Counted from the first letter of the stretch, positions 46,110 to 57,972 are shown. The stretch: DNA of 64,000 nt from Stictocephala bisonia (GCA_035578905.1 JAQJVL010000002.1:9238717-9302716), one strand, 5' to 3'. A program made the numbers and translations. Notes: generated from the letters alone by a model not told the origin.

Positions 46110-46934
46110 TTATTTTTATGTCTACTATCATACCCTGAAGTTGTGCCAACCTCTCGCGAAACACCCGTATATTTTTATGTCTACTATCATACCCTACAGT
46201 CGTGCCACCCTCTCGCGAAACACCCTTATATTTTTATGTCTACTATCATACCCTGAAGTTGTGCCAACCTCTCGCGAAACACCCGTATATTTTTATGTCT
46301 ACTCTCATACCCTGAAGTTGTGCCAACCTCTCGCGAAACACCCGTATATTTTTATGTCTACTCTCATACCCTGAAGTTGTGCCAACCTCTCGCGAAACAC
46401 CCGTATATTTTTATCTCTACTCTCACACCCTGAAGTTGTGCCAACCTCTCGCGAAACACCCTTATATTTTTATCTCTACTCTCATACCCTAAAGTTGTGC
46501 CAAACTCTCGCAAAACACCCTTATATTTTTATGTCTACTATCATACCCTGAAGTTGTGCCAACCTCTCGCGAAACACCCGAATATTTTTATGTCTACTAT
46601 CATACCCTGAAGTTGTGCCAACCTCTCGCGAAACACCCGTATATTTTTATGTCTACTATCATACCCTGACGTTGTGCCTACCTCTCGCGAAACACCCTTA
46701 TATTTTTATCTCTACTCTCACACCCTGAAGTTGTGCCAACCTCTCGCGAAACACCCTTATATTTTTATCTCTACTCTCATACCCTAAGTTGTGCCAAACT
46801 CTCGCGAAACACCCTTATATTTGTATGTCTACTATCATACCCTGAAGTTGTGCCAACCTCTCGCGAAACACCCGTATATTTTTATGTCTACTATCATACC
46901 CTGAAGTTGTGCCAACCTCTCGCGAAACACCCTT
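46110..46934. repeat. 59-bp minisatellite derived from V's terminal inverted repeat, 14 copies
   Basis: Unit: TATTTTTATGTCTACTATCA, TACCCTGAAGTTGTGCCAAC, CTCTCGCGAAACACCCGTA. CTCTCGC(G/A)AAACACCC falls at about 46151 and then every 58-60 bp to 46918. The unit equals the outermost 59 bp of V's right TIR, so the terminus was amplified. Later units share substitutions (TATCTCTACTCTCA) that form sub-groups. Short plus-strand frames here are artefacts. Confidence 0.93.
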
Positions 46935-48685
46935 ATACGTTTGCTGATTAACATTGATACTGTCAAGATAAATAATAATGTTATATCATTTGGTTACACA
47001 TTGATATAAAACATATTTGTTAAGGAAAAAGTATAATTATTCTCCCAAGGCAATTGCCTGCAAATTTCATACCCCATCATGTGCATAGCAACTTTAATAA
47101 AGAACGTTATTAATTGGAATATGTTTGATTCAATGAAAAACTAAGAAATATTACCTAATATTTATTTGTCATGCAGTGATAAAAATCACTAGATCACTAT
47201 AGTGATGTACCTCATATCATTTTACAGTATTACCAAATAACCTCTTTTATTCAAACACACTGCGCGCTCCCTTCATCAATCCATCCGATACATCATGCTT
47301 ACATTGGCTAAATAAATAAATTACGCTAAAAAAACTTTACGTCAAATAAACAGTGGTAATCACACAAAGCTGGATAGCGGTTTTCGGATTGTCTACACGT
47401 AGACTTTTTGGGTATATTTCAACATACTCTTCGGTAATCATTATACATAACGCATTATACATAACGCATAAATTACTTTAAATCTGATTTTACGTCAAAT
47501 AAAAATAACGATAATTACTCATTGTCGCTTTAAAATTCTTGTTCAATTGTTTACTTTACATTGCCATACAAAAAAAGTGTATACCTAAAAATAATAAAGC
47601 ATATATTCATGTTATTTCACACGCCATTAATACAAAGAGTGTATTTTCGAAAAGAATTTGACATTTCTATAGAATTTATACAGCGCCTTCATTTGTATGA
47701 GACCTATCATGGCAATAACAGCAATGTTCGTAAAGTGCATCACTATCTTTTACAGGCGCTTCACTTTAAAAGCCACATTTCTCTACAAGTACAGTTCGGT
47801 TATCAGTCAGATTTTGGTTGTAAAGACAACTATTAACAGTGATAATTCATATCAAATGAGAACTTTTTAGCCATGGTAAACTAAATGGTTGGTATTAAAT
47901 TAATATTTTGATAATATTTACATCGTTATAGTAAATTCTTACTTATGATAGCTTATCATTTTAGAAATTTGCGTGTATTAATTTTGTTAGTTTAGTTACT
48001 TTCTTGGTTACAAGAGGAAGGAATAGTGAAGCTAAATTGCATAAAATTGCAAAATTATGGCTCCTACCGACGCTTTTACAAATCCAAATTATTTTATTGA
48101 AGTGTAACTGGCAACTTTTTATGAACGCATGAGTACAGCACTTGTAAAATACAGCAAAAATGTAAAATAAGACGATTAATTTTACTTTAAAATTAGTGAC
48201 GACTAATTCTAATTAAAATAAAGTTACATCATATCTCAGACTAGCGGAGTTACATCAGTACGTACTGAAAATTAGTATTTTACAAATTAATTGGCTTTTA
48301 CTCGATTTTAAGTATTACTTTTTTTTCATCGATCGAACTTCATCGATCGAAAAAGAAACTGAATACATATAGAATTGATTTAATATGTTCCCAAAAAACT
48401 AAATAAACTCAAAAAAGGTTTGTAAGAGTAATAATTTCCTCATGAAAAGTCGAATTCACCATCCGAAGTCTCCATTATTCAGAATGAAAGGCAAAATCGA
48501 TTTTGAAATTTAATTTTAACAATATTTGTACATAGAAAACATTTATATATTTGTTTAACGAAAATAATATATAGAAGACTGACAGTTAATTGTTATAGAT
48601 TCTTTCATTATTTCGACATTTGAACACTTGTTGATATTTATATTCATGTCAGGATATGAATATTGTTTTTAATGCGACTTGGAAA
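46935..48685. other. No recognisable gene
   Basis: AT-rich intergenic DNA. A 91-codon plus-strand frame (47561-47836) is unlike any family I know. The GATCGA words at 48326-48350 are a small direct repeat. Confidence 0.4.
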
Positions 48686-48689
48686 ACAT

Positions 48690-49155
48690 GATGGAATTGA
48701 AATACTGCAAAGGAATAGAAGATATTGATGCACAATATAAATTATCGACTAACTTATTACGTGGAGTGGACACGTGGACATGTACAAAAGGTGATTTAAG
48801 AAGATTACAGACATCAGAAATGAGAGGAATAGAGAAGATTAGCAGAGGAGACAGAATAACGAATGAAATAACCAGAGAAAGGTTGAAAAAGATACCGCTA
48901 CAAGGGACAATGGAAAGAAGAAGGATACAGTGAACGGGGCATCTGGAGAAGAGAAATGATAGATTGCTTTGGATAGCGCAGGAGAGAGAGGAAGATCGAA
49001 AGGACAGTGGGAGGACCAAGTGCGGAGGGATTTTGAGAGAAGAGAAATGCAGAAAAGACAAGTGGAGGAAGAGGAACCGGGAGAGATCGACAATAATGGA
49101 GGAGACTGTGTTGGAACGACCCGAGAAAACGGAAACTTCAACGGATGATGGATAT
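48690..49155 (+). pseudogene. Second non-LTR retrotransposon C-terminal fragment
   Basis: The first frame (to 48933) contains VDTWTCTKGDLRRLQTSEMR, GIEKISRGDRITNEITRERL and KKIPLQG. This corresponds to the ETWTLTK..LRRL...EMR..RKI..RDRI.N..IRE.L region of RTE-like LINE proteins. After a frame change, GRSKGQWEDQVRRDFERREM (near 48990-49050) corresponds to the GRP...W.D...DL..R tail. It is truncated and frameshifted, hence dead. It is clearly different in sequence from the fragment at 32500, so a separate insertion or family. Confidence 0.7.
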
Positions 49156-49219
49156 TACACTTATATTATGTTGTGATTGAGTGATACAGGTGTGATTAAA
49201 TCAGTCCCTCTGTCATTCG

Positions 49220-49410
49220 GTGGCTATGTGCACTGTTGATCTGGCGACTAGCGCCTTTAAAGCTGGGAATGTTCCGCCAAGGAGTTTGACCAACGTTACA
49301 TATTTGGCAACAATGTAATGGCAAACATGAAAAAGGCGAACCACAAAACCACTTGGATTTTTACACCTACAGTTCGCTCGCTGAGTCTGTGCGCTTAAAC
49401 CACTGAACAA
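49220..49410 (-). mobile_element. tRNA-derived SINE-like element, minus strand
   Basis: The reverse complement reads TTGTTCAGTGGTTTAAGCGC (like the TCAGTGGTTTAAGC head of the 17560 family), AACTGTAGGTGTAAAAATCC in the B-box position, then GTGGTTCGCC and a long body with no match to the other SINE bodies. Either a third member with a different body or an older relic. Confidence 0.45.
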
Positions 49411-50540
49411 TAGTCCATTCCAATTTATTATTATTATGATTTATAGTAAACACTGTATGATTATTAAAGTACAATTTAAGTACAAAATAATGTAGCAAAC
49501 AACAACAACAAACAACAATTCGAGTTTCGAAAATTAAAATCATCAAGGCTCGTATCGACAGTTTCACATATTTTACTGTACAAAAAATTACAAACTATTT
49601 TTTTATCGCAATTACGGTTAGGTGGCTACTAAAGTTGATCACAAACTGGTAAATCCAACGATTGACTTACTGCCGAATGCGCTCTCCGTGCGTAAGTTCT
49701 TGGAAAGCGATAAGATAAGGCCAGCGATATCGGATTCCTAGCGGATAACGAATACCACAATGGACGTAAAAATGAGTGGGGGAACAGTTTTTAGAGCAAT
49801 TGAATACTTATCAAGCGGTAGTGAATTAACGAAAAAAAGTAGTGGTAGCGAATTAAAGGAAATTATCCCAATATTTATATTATGATCCAATAGAATAATT
49901 CTACACGTATCACTTAGAGAGTTACGATACGATTATTATTATAATTATATACGAGCGTATAATAATACGCTGCAACCCCACACTATACATAAAAGAAAAA
50001 ATATCCTACAATTAAAACAAATTTTAACAGTTCATCCAATACTGTTACGGATTCGACATAAAATTAATAAACACAACATTTTACCATATGTACTGTATAA
50101 ACTAATCGAGTTTAAATACAACAGTTCATAATACTAACTGTATGTGTTTTTATATTTAGGCCTACCTAGTTAAAATTATTCGAAAGTATACAGCAAAAAT
50201 GTTAACAACGAAATAATCAAAAACAAAAACATCGTAACTAATATGTACTAAAAAAAGTAATTTTTGCCTGTTAGTCAAGGAACTAATTAGCACAGACTTA
50301 TTACAAAATGACGAATCATTAATAACGTAAACATATTAAGGCATAAAATAAAATCTCCATGCAATTGGGAAACAACAGTTGATGACAATAAAACTGAGGA
50401 TTTGAAACACAAAACTCATTGGTAGTTAAAGTTGATTGAAATAAATGAATAAAACCAATCCCGTTGCATCTATCATTTCTAAAATGATTTTATTTTATTA
50501 AAAAATATTGTATATGACATCATACTCTAAATTACTGAGA
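49411..50540. other. No recognisable gene
   Basis: AT-rich intergenic DNA. A short minus-strand frame at 49367-49567 is not supported. Confidence 0.4.
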
Positions 50541-50694
50541 AGGGCTTGCCTAAATCGAGCCAGTCGACCTGCTCCGCATTCCAAAAACACCCAAATCAAG
50601 CCAGTGCGCTGACCCTCGGACCACACCTAATTTGAGCCAGTTATTCAACTCTTGTACTTAGCATTTAAATTGTTTTCGTCTTTTTTTTATTTGA

Positions 50695-51590
50695 CAATTT
50701 TTAGTAAGATGTACAACAAAAAGTGTCCTGTATAATTTGTGCCACATACAATAGTTTCCTCAGAAAAAGTCGGTAAACTTGAGTTTTTTTTCTAAAACAT
50801 GTGATTTTTTGGAATAGTTCCTCCCATTTAAGCATCATTTAAAGGAGCTAGAAACTTAAAACCCTACACGCTATTTACCTTTAGTAATTTGTTATCAAAC
50901 TGCTATAAAATTTGATTTTTCACTTTTCATAACCTAGAAAAAAATAAAATGACTGACGTGAAATTGCTGTACTGTTTACAGAGTTGAAGTTTTTGTTTTA
51001 ATGAAGCTGTAACATTTAGTTTAGATAGTATCTAATGAAATGTTCAACCTAAAAAATAAATGCTGTACAAAAAGTGTAATGTACATTTGTGTGGTACATA
51101 CTATAGTTTCCTCGCAAAAAGTTAGTAAAGTTTTGTCAAAACATGTGATTTTTTGGAAGAGATCCTTCTATTTAATAATAATTAAAGGAAGCCAGAAACG
51201 TACAGCCTTACATAATATTTATTTTCACATTTCCTGTATTAAAACGCTATGCATTTCGATTTTGCACTTTTCATAACCCAAAAAATTCAAAATGGCTGAC
51301 GAAAAAACGCTAAAGCTGTTTGCACAGTTGAGGTTTTTATTTTACAGAATCTGTACTATTTAGTTTGGATAACACCTAATGAAATATTCAAACTAACAAT
51401 TAAATTATGTTCGAAAGGTATCATATACTTTTTTGTGGTATATTCTATCGTTTCCTAACAAAAAGTATATAATGTTGAGTTTGTTGTCAACAAATGTGAT
51501 TTTTTGAATTTATCCTCCCATTTAAGGATGATTAAAACAAGCTGCAAACTTAAAACCTTAAACAATATTTACGTTAACCGTTTATTTACG
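50695..51590. repeat. ~360-bp tandem repeat, 2.5 copies plus a stray copy at 51960-52110
   Basis: Each copy runs through a GTGATTTTTTGGAA word, TCCTCCCATTTAA, AAACTTAAAACC, CACTTTTCATAACC, AAATGGCTGACG, TTACAGAGTTGAAG and a CTAATGAAATGTTCAA word. Copies begin near 50695, 51055 and 51410. A further partial copy (CTCACAAAAAGTCGGTAAAG ... TTAAAACAAGCTG) is embedded at 51960-52110 within the 22-bp array. Confidence 0.8.
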
Positions 51591-53390
51591 TTATTTACGT
51601 TAACAATATTTGACCAGCCTCCGTTATCAACTTCGGTAGTATCCCATCAAAAACTAAGGTAATTTCTTATGATCATCTCGGATAGAACATCCCCCCCCCC
51701 CCCGAGATCATATTGGATAACCCTGTGATCAACTTGGATAATCACCCGTTATCATCTTGGGTAGCCCTCGTGATCAACTTAGTCTCCATGATCAACTAGG
51801 TTAGTCGACCGTCAACCACTTAGGACCCCCGTGATGATCTTGGATTCCCCCGTGATCCCACTTTAATAACCACTCTTGGTCAACTTAGTAGTCTGTGATC
51901 AACTAGGAAAGCCTCTGGTGGTCACCCCAATGTTAGTAGACACCCGTTATAATATTGTAAATGGTTATATACCTCTATGCTGTATAAATTACACTTACCT
52001 CACAAAAAGTCGGTAAAGTTGAGTATTTTGTAAAAAAATTTAGATTTTTTGGAATGTATCCAACCATTTCAGCATGATTAAAACAAGCTGGATACCTAAA
52101 ACCTTGCCCACTATTTGCCTTGACCTCTCCGTTTACCTGCTTCTTTGATCAATTTTGGTAGCATCCCTTTATCAACTTAGGCTACTCTCCGTGGTAACCT
52201 TGGTTAGCCCCTGGGATCAATTTAGGCTGATTTCTATGACCAACTTGCTTAGCTCCCGTGATCATGTTGGGAACCCCCTGTGATCAACTTGGATAATCGT
52301 CTTGGGTAGCCCCGGTTGACGGTTGCTAACCGGCCGTCAACCATGTAGGTAACTCCCATGATGATCTTTTATAGTCCCCCGTAATCCACTATGGTAACCA
52401 CCCGTAATGATCTTGTGTAGTTTGTGATCAACTTGGAAGGCTCCTGGTAAAAAACTTTGGTAGTCACCCGTTACCATATTGTAAAGCACCCGTTATCAGC
52501 CGTAGGTAGCCGCACGTGATCAACTTAGGTAGCTGCCTATGATCAATGTATGTAGCCCCCATAATCAACTAGGGTAGCCGACCGTCCTAAACTTATATAG
52601 TCCACTTGAGCATCTAAGAGTCCCCCGGGGTCAACGCGGTAACCACACGTAATCATCTGGGGTAGCCCCATGATTAACTTTTGTAGCCAACCTTAATTAT
52701 CTTAGGCAGCCCCTTCTTGACTAACTTGCGTAGCCTCCTGTGATCAACAAAGGTGGTTCATCTTGATCAATTAACTTATGTAGCCCCGTCATGAACTTTG
52801 GCAGCCATACTTGATAAATTTGGGGAACCAACCATTATCATCTTGGGTAGCCCCGTAATTAATTTGGGTAGCCCCACCGTGATCAACTTGTGTAGACACA
52901 CGTGATCAAGGTAGGTAGTCCTCGTGTTCAACTTAGGTTACAACCTAACATCAACTTGGGTAGCCCCCGTGATCAATGTAAGTTTCTCCGTGATTTACTT
53001 GGTAAACCGTGATTAACTTAGGTAGAATCCGTGATCAAATTAGGTAGCATTCATTATATATCACGGACCGACCATCAAGCCAGGCATCCCTTCAAGGACC
53101 CAGGACAATGCTCTACGTAAGGTAAGATAGTAGAGAGGACTGTCTAGTCCAAACCTCGTCTTATAAAATAAAGACTTTTTTCATTTTATTTTGTTTCATT
53201 TCATGAGAGGCTTGGGTCTTCCACCTTCTTACTAACTTTGGTGGCAGCCTTGATCATCTTGGGTAGCATCTGTTATCGTCTTTAGTACTAACCGTGTACA
53301 AATTTGATAGCATTCGTGATCAGTTTGGGCAGAAATCAGCTTGGGTTGACATCTGTGATCATCTTGGGTAGCCTTGATGCTCACACTGAA
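51590..53390. repeat. Highly degenerate ~22-25-bp minisatellite
   Basis: Variations on CGTGATCAACTTGGGTAGCC recur dozens of times (TGATCAACTT, GTTATCATCTTGGGTAG, CATGATCAACTAGG). Spacing is irregular and no two units are identical. It also contains a run of 13-14 Cs at about 51690. It looks like an old satellite that has stopped being homogenised. Confidence 0.85.
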
Positions 53391-53839
53391 AGGGGGTTTG
53401 GGGGCAAAGCCCCTAACGAGCGAAGCGAGTATATTACAAAATTTTCCATATCAAATTAATTGTGATGATATTTAGTCTTTTTAAAAACTCAACTTGGCAT
53501 ATTTAATTTTAAATATGTTCATAAATATCATAAAATAAAGAAATTTGTTTGTTTTTCTTAGATGTTTAATTAGGATATTATTAAATAAACAAGTATAAAT
53601 TATGTGTTAGTATAAACTGAATGCGCGTTTTTCCTGTTTTGTTGTAGGTTATTTGTAGAGCACACAATAAATGTAAATTGGTGGCCTGTACTGCTGTACT
53701 CAGGTAGAATCCTGTTATTTCTGCTTGATTACACAATTAGCACGCCTGACTGGAGTTGGCTCGAATTGGGCATGTGGAAGGGGGATATTTAAAACCCCCT
53801 AAAATGACCTGGGGATTGGCTCGATTTAGGTCTGCCCAT

Positions 53840-54385
53840 TGGGAAATATATATTAACAATACAATATTTGTCAATAATCAAACAACTCTGGGTTAAAGTT
53901 CGTGAAATAGACGGGGTTTTTGCCGTTAGTCCATCCATCCGACGGAGGTGTAAGCCATGCACAGTGAGAACATGCATAGTCTTCCTCACCTCACAGTAAA
54001 TAATTCATTCTACGAGTGCATGGAAACACTTTAGTTCCTACATAATGTTACTAAATGGGATACATACACGCTCGAGAGCACATTCCTGAGAAACTTGTTC
54101 ATTTACAAACAATCACAGAGTTGTGATTATATAATAAAACGATGCGTATCTTTGTAATATTATGTGAACTGAATTATATTAACACTTTTACGTAAAGAAC
54201 AATGAGAATGATGTTTTTCAACGACTTTGCTAATGCAATCCTTTATAGTTTTGAGTTAGGAAGAGGGAACGCGCAGACTGTTTAGTCTACGTTGTTGTAG
54301 ACCCCATAAAACATTAGTTTATGTTTGTTTTATATAAGCTATTATAGAAAGATCCGTAGAGTTCGCGAAGGGAAATGTAGTATCA
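53840..54385. other. No recognisable feature
   Basis: Intergenic DNA. The minus-strand frame at 53789-53989 overlaps the end of E4 and is not supported. Confidence 0.4.
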
Positions 54386-54389
54386 TTCA

Positions 54390-54520
54390 TTATTTTATTC
54401 ATCTTTAAGATGCAAAAATTAGAGGTTGAATATGAAGAGCTAATGAGTGTAGATTAGATGAGCGAGTGAAGTTATTGTTCCCTACCTTAAGAACTGAGGC
54501 CGGCAGTTCCATAGAAAGAG
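54390..54520 (-). mobile_element. Retroposon family R tail, minus strand
   Basis: The reverse complement carries ATGGAACTGCCGGCCTCAGT, GGAACAATAACTTCACTCG, a TACACTCATTAG word, ATATTCAACCTCTAA and CATCTTAAAGATGAATAAAA. These line up with the tail of 31998-32180, more diverged than the other copies. Confidence 0.5.
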
Positions 54521-54734
54521 CTATTTATTTATAGCTTAACAGTTACCAGGGCAACTAGGTGACCTATAGCTTTAAGTGGAATCGGAACGACGTAGCAAGT
54601 GTCCAGGTCTATGGAAACTATTGACCGGTAGCTGTGTCGATGTTCAAAGAACTTATCGGCTTCACTCTCCGAAACTCTTTGTCTCCAAGAATCTAGATTA
54701 GTGCAATCGACCAATAGAGCGGTGGAACATGTCC

Positions 54735-56625
54735 TTATGTCCCCAATACACCACTTCCTTATAACTTTACAAATGTAAAATGTAGTCTACATAGAGAGAG
54801 AATGGGCCACAAGGTTCGAGTGTCCAGGTGTGCAACAATAGACTAGGTGTGACTGGCCGATCTGACTGGAGACTAGTGTGGAGGTCACCACTGACGTCAG
54901 TAGCCACATGATCCGGCCAGCCGGTGCCCCAACATCTCACTTCCTCATAACTTTACAAATTTACATTGTGGTCTACATAGAAGGAGAATGAGACTCTTTG
55001 TTCGAGTACAGGTGTTCAACAATAGACTATGTGTGACTGGCCGATCTGACTGGAGACTAGTGTGGAGGTCACCATTGACGTTAGTAGCCACACGATCCGG
55101 CCAGCCAGTGCCCCAATTTCTCACTTCCTCATAAATTTACAAATGTACATTGTGGTTTACATAGAGGGAGAATGAGACTCAATGTTTGAGTCCAGGTGTG
55201 CAACAATAGACTAGGTGTGACTGGCCGACCTGACTGGAGTGGAGGTCACCATTGACGTCAGTAGCCACACGATCCGGCCAGCCGGTGCCCCAACAATCAC
55301 AACATCACACTTCCTCAAAACTTTACAAATATACATTGTGGTCTACATAGAGGGAGAATGAGACTCATTGTTCGAGTACAGGTGTTCAACAATAGACTAT
55401 GTGTGACTGGCCGATCTGACTGGAGACTAGTGTGGAGGTCACCATTGACGTTAGTAGCCACACGATCCGGCCAGCCAGTGCCCCAATTTCTCACTTCCTC
55501 ATAAATTTACAAATGTACATTGTGGTTTACATAGAGGGAGAATGAGACTCAATGTTCGAGTACAGGTGTTCAACAATAGACTAGGTGTGACTGGCCGACC
55601 TGACTGGAGACTAGTGTGGAGGTCACCATTGACGTCAGTAGCCACACGATCCGGCCAGCCGGTGCCCCAACAATCACAACATCACACTTCCTCATAACTT
55701 TACAAATATACATTGTGGTCTACATAGAGGGAGAATGAGACTCAATGTTCGAGTACAGGTGTTCAACAATAGACTAGGTGTGACTGGCCGACCTGACTGG
55801 AGACTAGTGTGGAGGTCACCATTGACGTTAGTAGCCACACGATCCGGCCAGCCAGTGCCCCAATTTCTCACTTCCTCATAAATTTACAAATGTACATTGT
55901 GGTTTACATAGAGGGAGAATGAGACTCAATGTTTGAGTCCAGGTGTGCAACAATAGACTAGGTGTGACTGGCCGACCTGACTGGAGACTGGAGTGGAGGT
56001 CATCATTGACGTCAGTAGCCACACGATCCGGCCAGCCGGTACCCCAATATCACAGTTCCTCATAACTTTACAAATTTAAAATGTAGTCTACATAGAGAGA
56101 AAATGGGCCACAAGGTTCAAGTGTCCAGGTGTGCAACAATAGACTAGGTGTGATTGGCCGACCTGACTGGAGACTGGAGTGGAGGTCACCATTGACGTCA
56201 GTAGCCACACGATCCGGCCAGCCGGTGCCCCAACATCACACTTCCTCATAACTTTACAAATTTAAAATGTAGTCTACATAGAGAGAGAATGGGCCACAAG
56301 GTTCGAGTGTCCAGGTGTGCAACAATAGACTAGGTGTGACTGGCCAACCTGACTGGAGACTGGAGTGGAGGTCACCATTGACGTCAGTAGCCACACGATC
56401 CGGCCAGCCGGTGCCCCAACATCACACTTCCTCATAACTTTACAAATTTAAAATGTAGTCTACATAGAGAGAAAATGGGCCACAAGGTTCGAGTGTCCAG
56501 GTGTGCAACAATAGACTAGGTGTGACTGGCCGATCTGACTTGAGTGGAGGTCACCATTGACGTCAGTAGCCACATGATCCGGCCAGCCGGTGTCCCCGCA
56601 TTACTACTTCATAACTTAAAAATGT
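54735..56625. repeat. ~185-bp satellite array, about 10 copies
   Basis: The anchor GACTGGCC falls at 54851, 55035, 55219, 55405, 55589, 55782, 55966, 56152, 56338 and 56524, giving spacings of 184-193 bp. Each unit contains CACTTCCTCATAACTTTACA, AACAATAGACTAGGTGTGAC and TAGCCACACGATCCGGCCAG. Units with AATGGGCCACAAGGTTCGAG occupy both edges. Units with AATGAGACTCAATGTTCGAG occupy the middle, and there two sub-types alternate (CCCCAATTTCTCAC and CAATCACAACATCACAC), making a ~370-bp dimer. Most units carry TGACGTCA; others have TGACGTTA. Confidence 0.95.
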
Positions 56626-57030
56626 TAGTTTGCGTAACAATATCACTCACGTTACAAACAGATTTTTAGATTGTGCGTTGTTCTTTGGCTTAGTAGTAGT
56701 TGCCTTTGACAGAAGATTTATAATATCTAATCTTAGATGCGTGATCTAAATGTGATCGTGAATTTAATGCAAATTCATCGTAGATCTAGGGTTAAAGACG
56801 TTTATTCTTAATCAAATTGCACCTCTAATTTTTTCCTTGTGTGGAAAGTTTAAGGTTTTTGAGGTGATTTAACTTCATTTTTTTATAATAATTAAGACTA
56901 CGTTTCCGTCAATTAAAACCGTAAAAATTATTCTCTACATAACAAAGAGACTCTTGTAATAAGAACGAATAATTTAGCAATACTTGTAACTTTAACAATT
57001 TTGATCACAGTAAACTAACCATACTTTGTA
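56626..57030. other. No recognisable feature
   Basis: AT-rich intergenic DNA. Confidence 0.4.
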
Positions 57031-57034
57031 ACAG

Positions 57035-57310
57035 TGCCGCTCAAAATACGGACTGTTCTTGTCGGTGCAGTGCTGAAACTGGGGCACAGAGAAGGATTTT
57101 GTCTGTGCTTGGGGACAAAGTCCTGTGGAGTTTGTAGGCGATCGGTCCCCTTAATAACAACACTGCGTCCACCCAATGGTTGTGTAAGGGAGAGAACTGA
57201 GTATCAGGCTTGTCCATTAGCTGAAAATAACCCAGAACAATACTAATTGGTTCGGATTCCACGTAAAGCTGTCGGTCACTTAGTGGGTACATCCTAGTTC
57301 CGCATCAACA
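57035..57310 (+). mobile_element. Retroposon family R, head and middle
   Basis: Shares the GTGGAG-TAGGCGAT region, AGAGAACTGAGTATCAGGCT and TTCGGATTCCACGTAAAGCT with 12505-12785. It then passes into GTCGGTCACTTAGTGGG, the start of the tail region (compare TAAAGCTGTAGGTCCC at 31998). Opposite-strand frames over it are artefacts. Confidence 0.6.
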
Positions 57311-57701
57311 TAACTTACTAATGAGAGCCAGGAAAAGGGTCATAAAACCAAACATCCTACTTGCGCCTCGACCGTTTCAGGTAGAATATCAAAGGACCAG
57401 CGGACACCCCCTGCCACATTCTCTACGTGACGGAGGCTGGGAAAAACAGTTAACAAACAAACTCATTATGGGCTAGCTCCTAGATTTTACATATTGTTTA
57501 TGTGAAAACCATCCAGCTCTATCCTCGCACCTAACATACGGTGGCACTCGAGGTGCGACATGGACTACTTGTGTTAATCCCAGCGACCCAAAGGGCCATA
57601 AAACTGGCACTCGAGGTGCGACATGCCACCTCAGGTAGCCCGGCGAAGGGTTGCGGGGTTGTAGACGCACTCTCTCTCTCTCTCTGTCCATAAATAAATA
57701 A

Positions 57702-57704
<3 letters not shown>

Positions 57705-57757
<53 letters not shown>
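57705..57757. repeat. (TA)n microsatellite inside E3
   Basis: About 25 TA dinucleotides following a (AAAT)n lead-in. A (TC)n run lies just before, at about 57670-57685. Confidence 0.93.
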
Positions 57758-57758
<1 letters not shown>

Positions 57759-57952
57759 AAATAGGACCTACATTACTAGGATAATCACACCATTTCAATA
57801 ACTAGTGTAATTAAATACAGACTTTCACACTTAAAAGGAATCAATATTTTCCGGAAATACAATTATTTTTATTTCAATAAAAAGTAGTAGAACTATAATT
57901 TTTTCTGGACACTCCGATCTGCTTTACATAGCTAAATAGATTATTATTAGCT

Positions 57953-57972
57953 AACCTAACCTAACCTAACCT
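57953..57972 (-). repeat. Interstitial TTAGG run in E3, 4 units
   Basis: Four perfect AACCT units on the plus strand, followed by a T-run. Internal to element E3. Confidence 0.85.

Larger units (their letters stand above)
45340..46934. mobile_element. Tc1/mariner-like element V with amplified right end
   Basis: The left end follows TA with CAGGGTGTATCGCGAGAGGT. The left arm (45340-45470: TACAACTTCAGGATATGATA, CATAAAAATAAGCAAAAAGG, GTGTCTGTCTATATGTG) is mirrored at 46035-46165. The natural right end near 46165 is followed by 13 further copies of the terminal 59 bp, and the array ends with CGCGAAACACCC at about 46932. Minus-strand sequence at 45961-46011 looks like the last codons of a transposase. 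V abuts X, sharing the TATATA between them. Confidence 0.8.
50542..53837. mobile_element. Box-ended TIR element E4 carrying decayed satellites
   Basis: About 3.3 kb. The ends read GGGCTTGCCTAAATCGAGCC and, from the right, GGGCAGACCTAAATCGAGCC. The flanking octamers ACTGAGAA (50534-50541) and ATTGGGAA (53838-53845) agree at 6 of 8 positions, a plausible mutated target duplication. The box CCTAAATCGAGCCAGTC is iterated. Left copies are at 50549, 50591 and 50626. Inverted right copies are at about 53757 and 53815. The interior holds ~360-bp repeats, a long degenerate 22-bp array, and an AT-rich tail region. A GGGGGCAAAGCCCC / CGAGCGAAGCGAG palindromic patch lies at about 53398-53432. No coding frame of interest. 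Confidence 0.68.

Noticed and set aside
48669..49141. Minus-strand frames of 100-130 codons, Ser/Leu/Phe-rich
   Set aside because: They are the antisense shadow of the degraded LINE tail on the plus strand, whose Arg/Glu/Lys-rich codons read as Ser/Leu/Phe in reverse.
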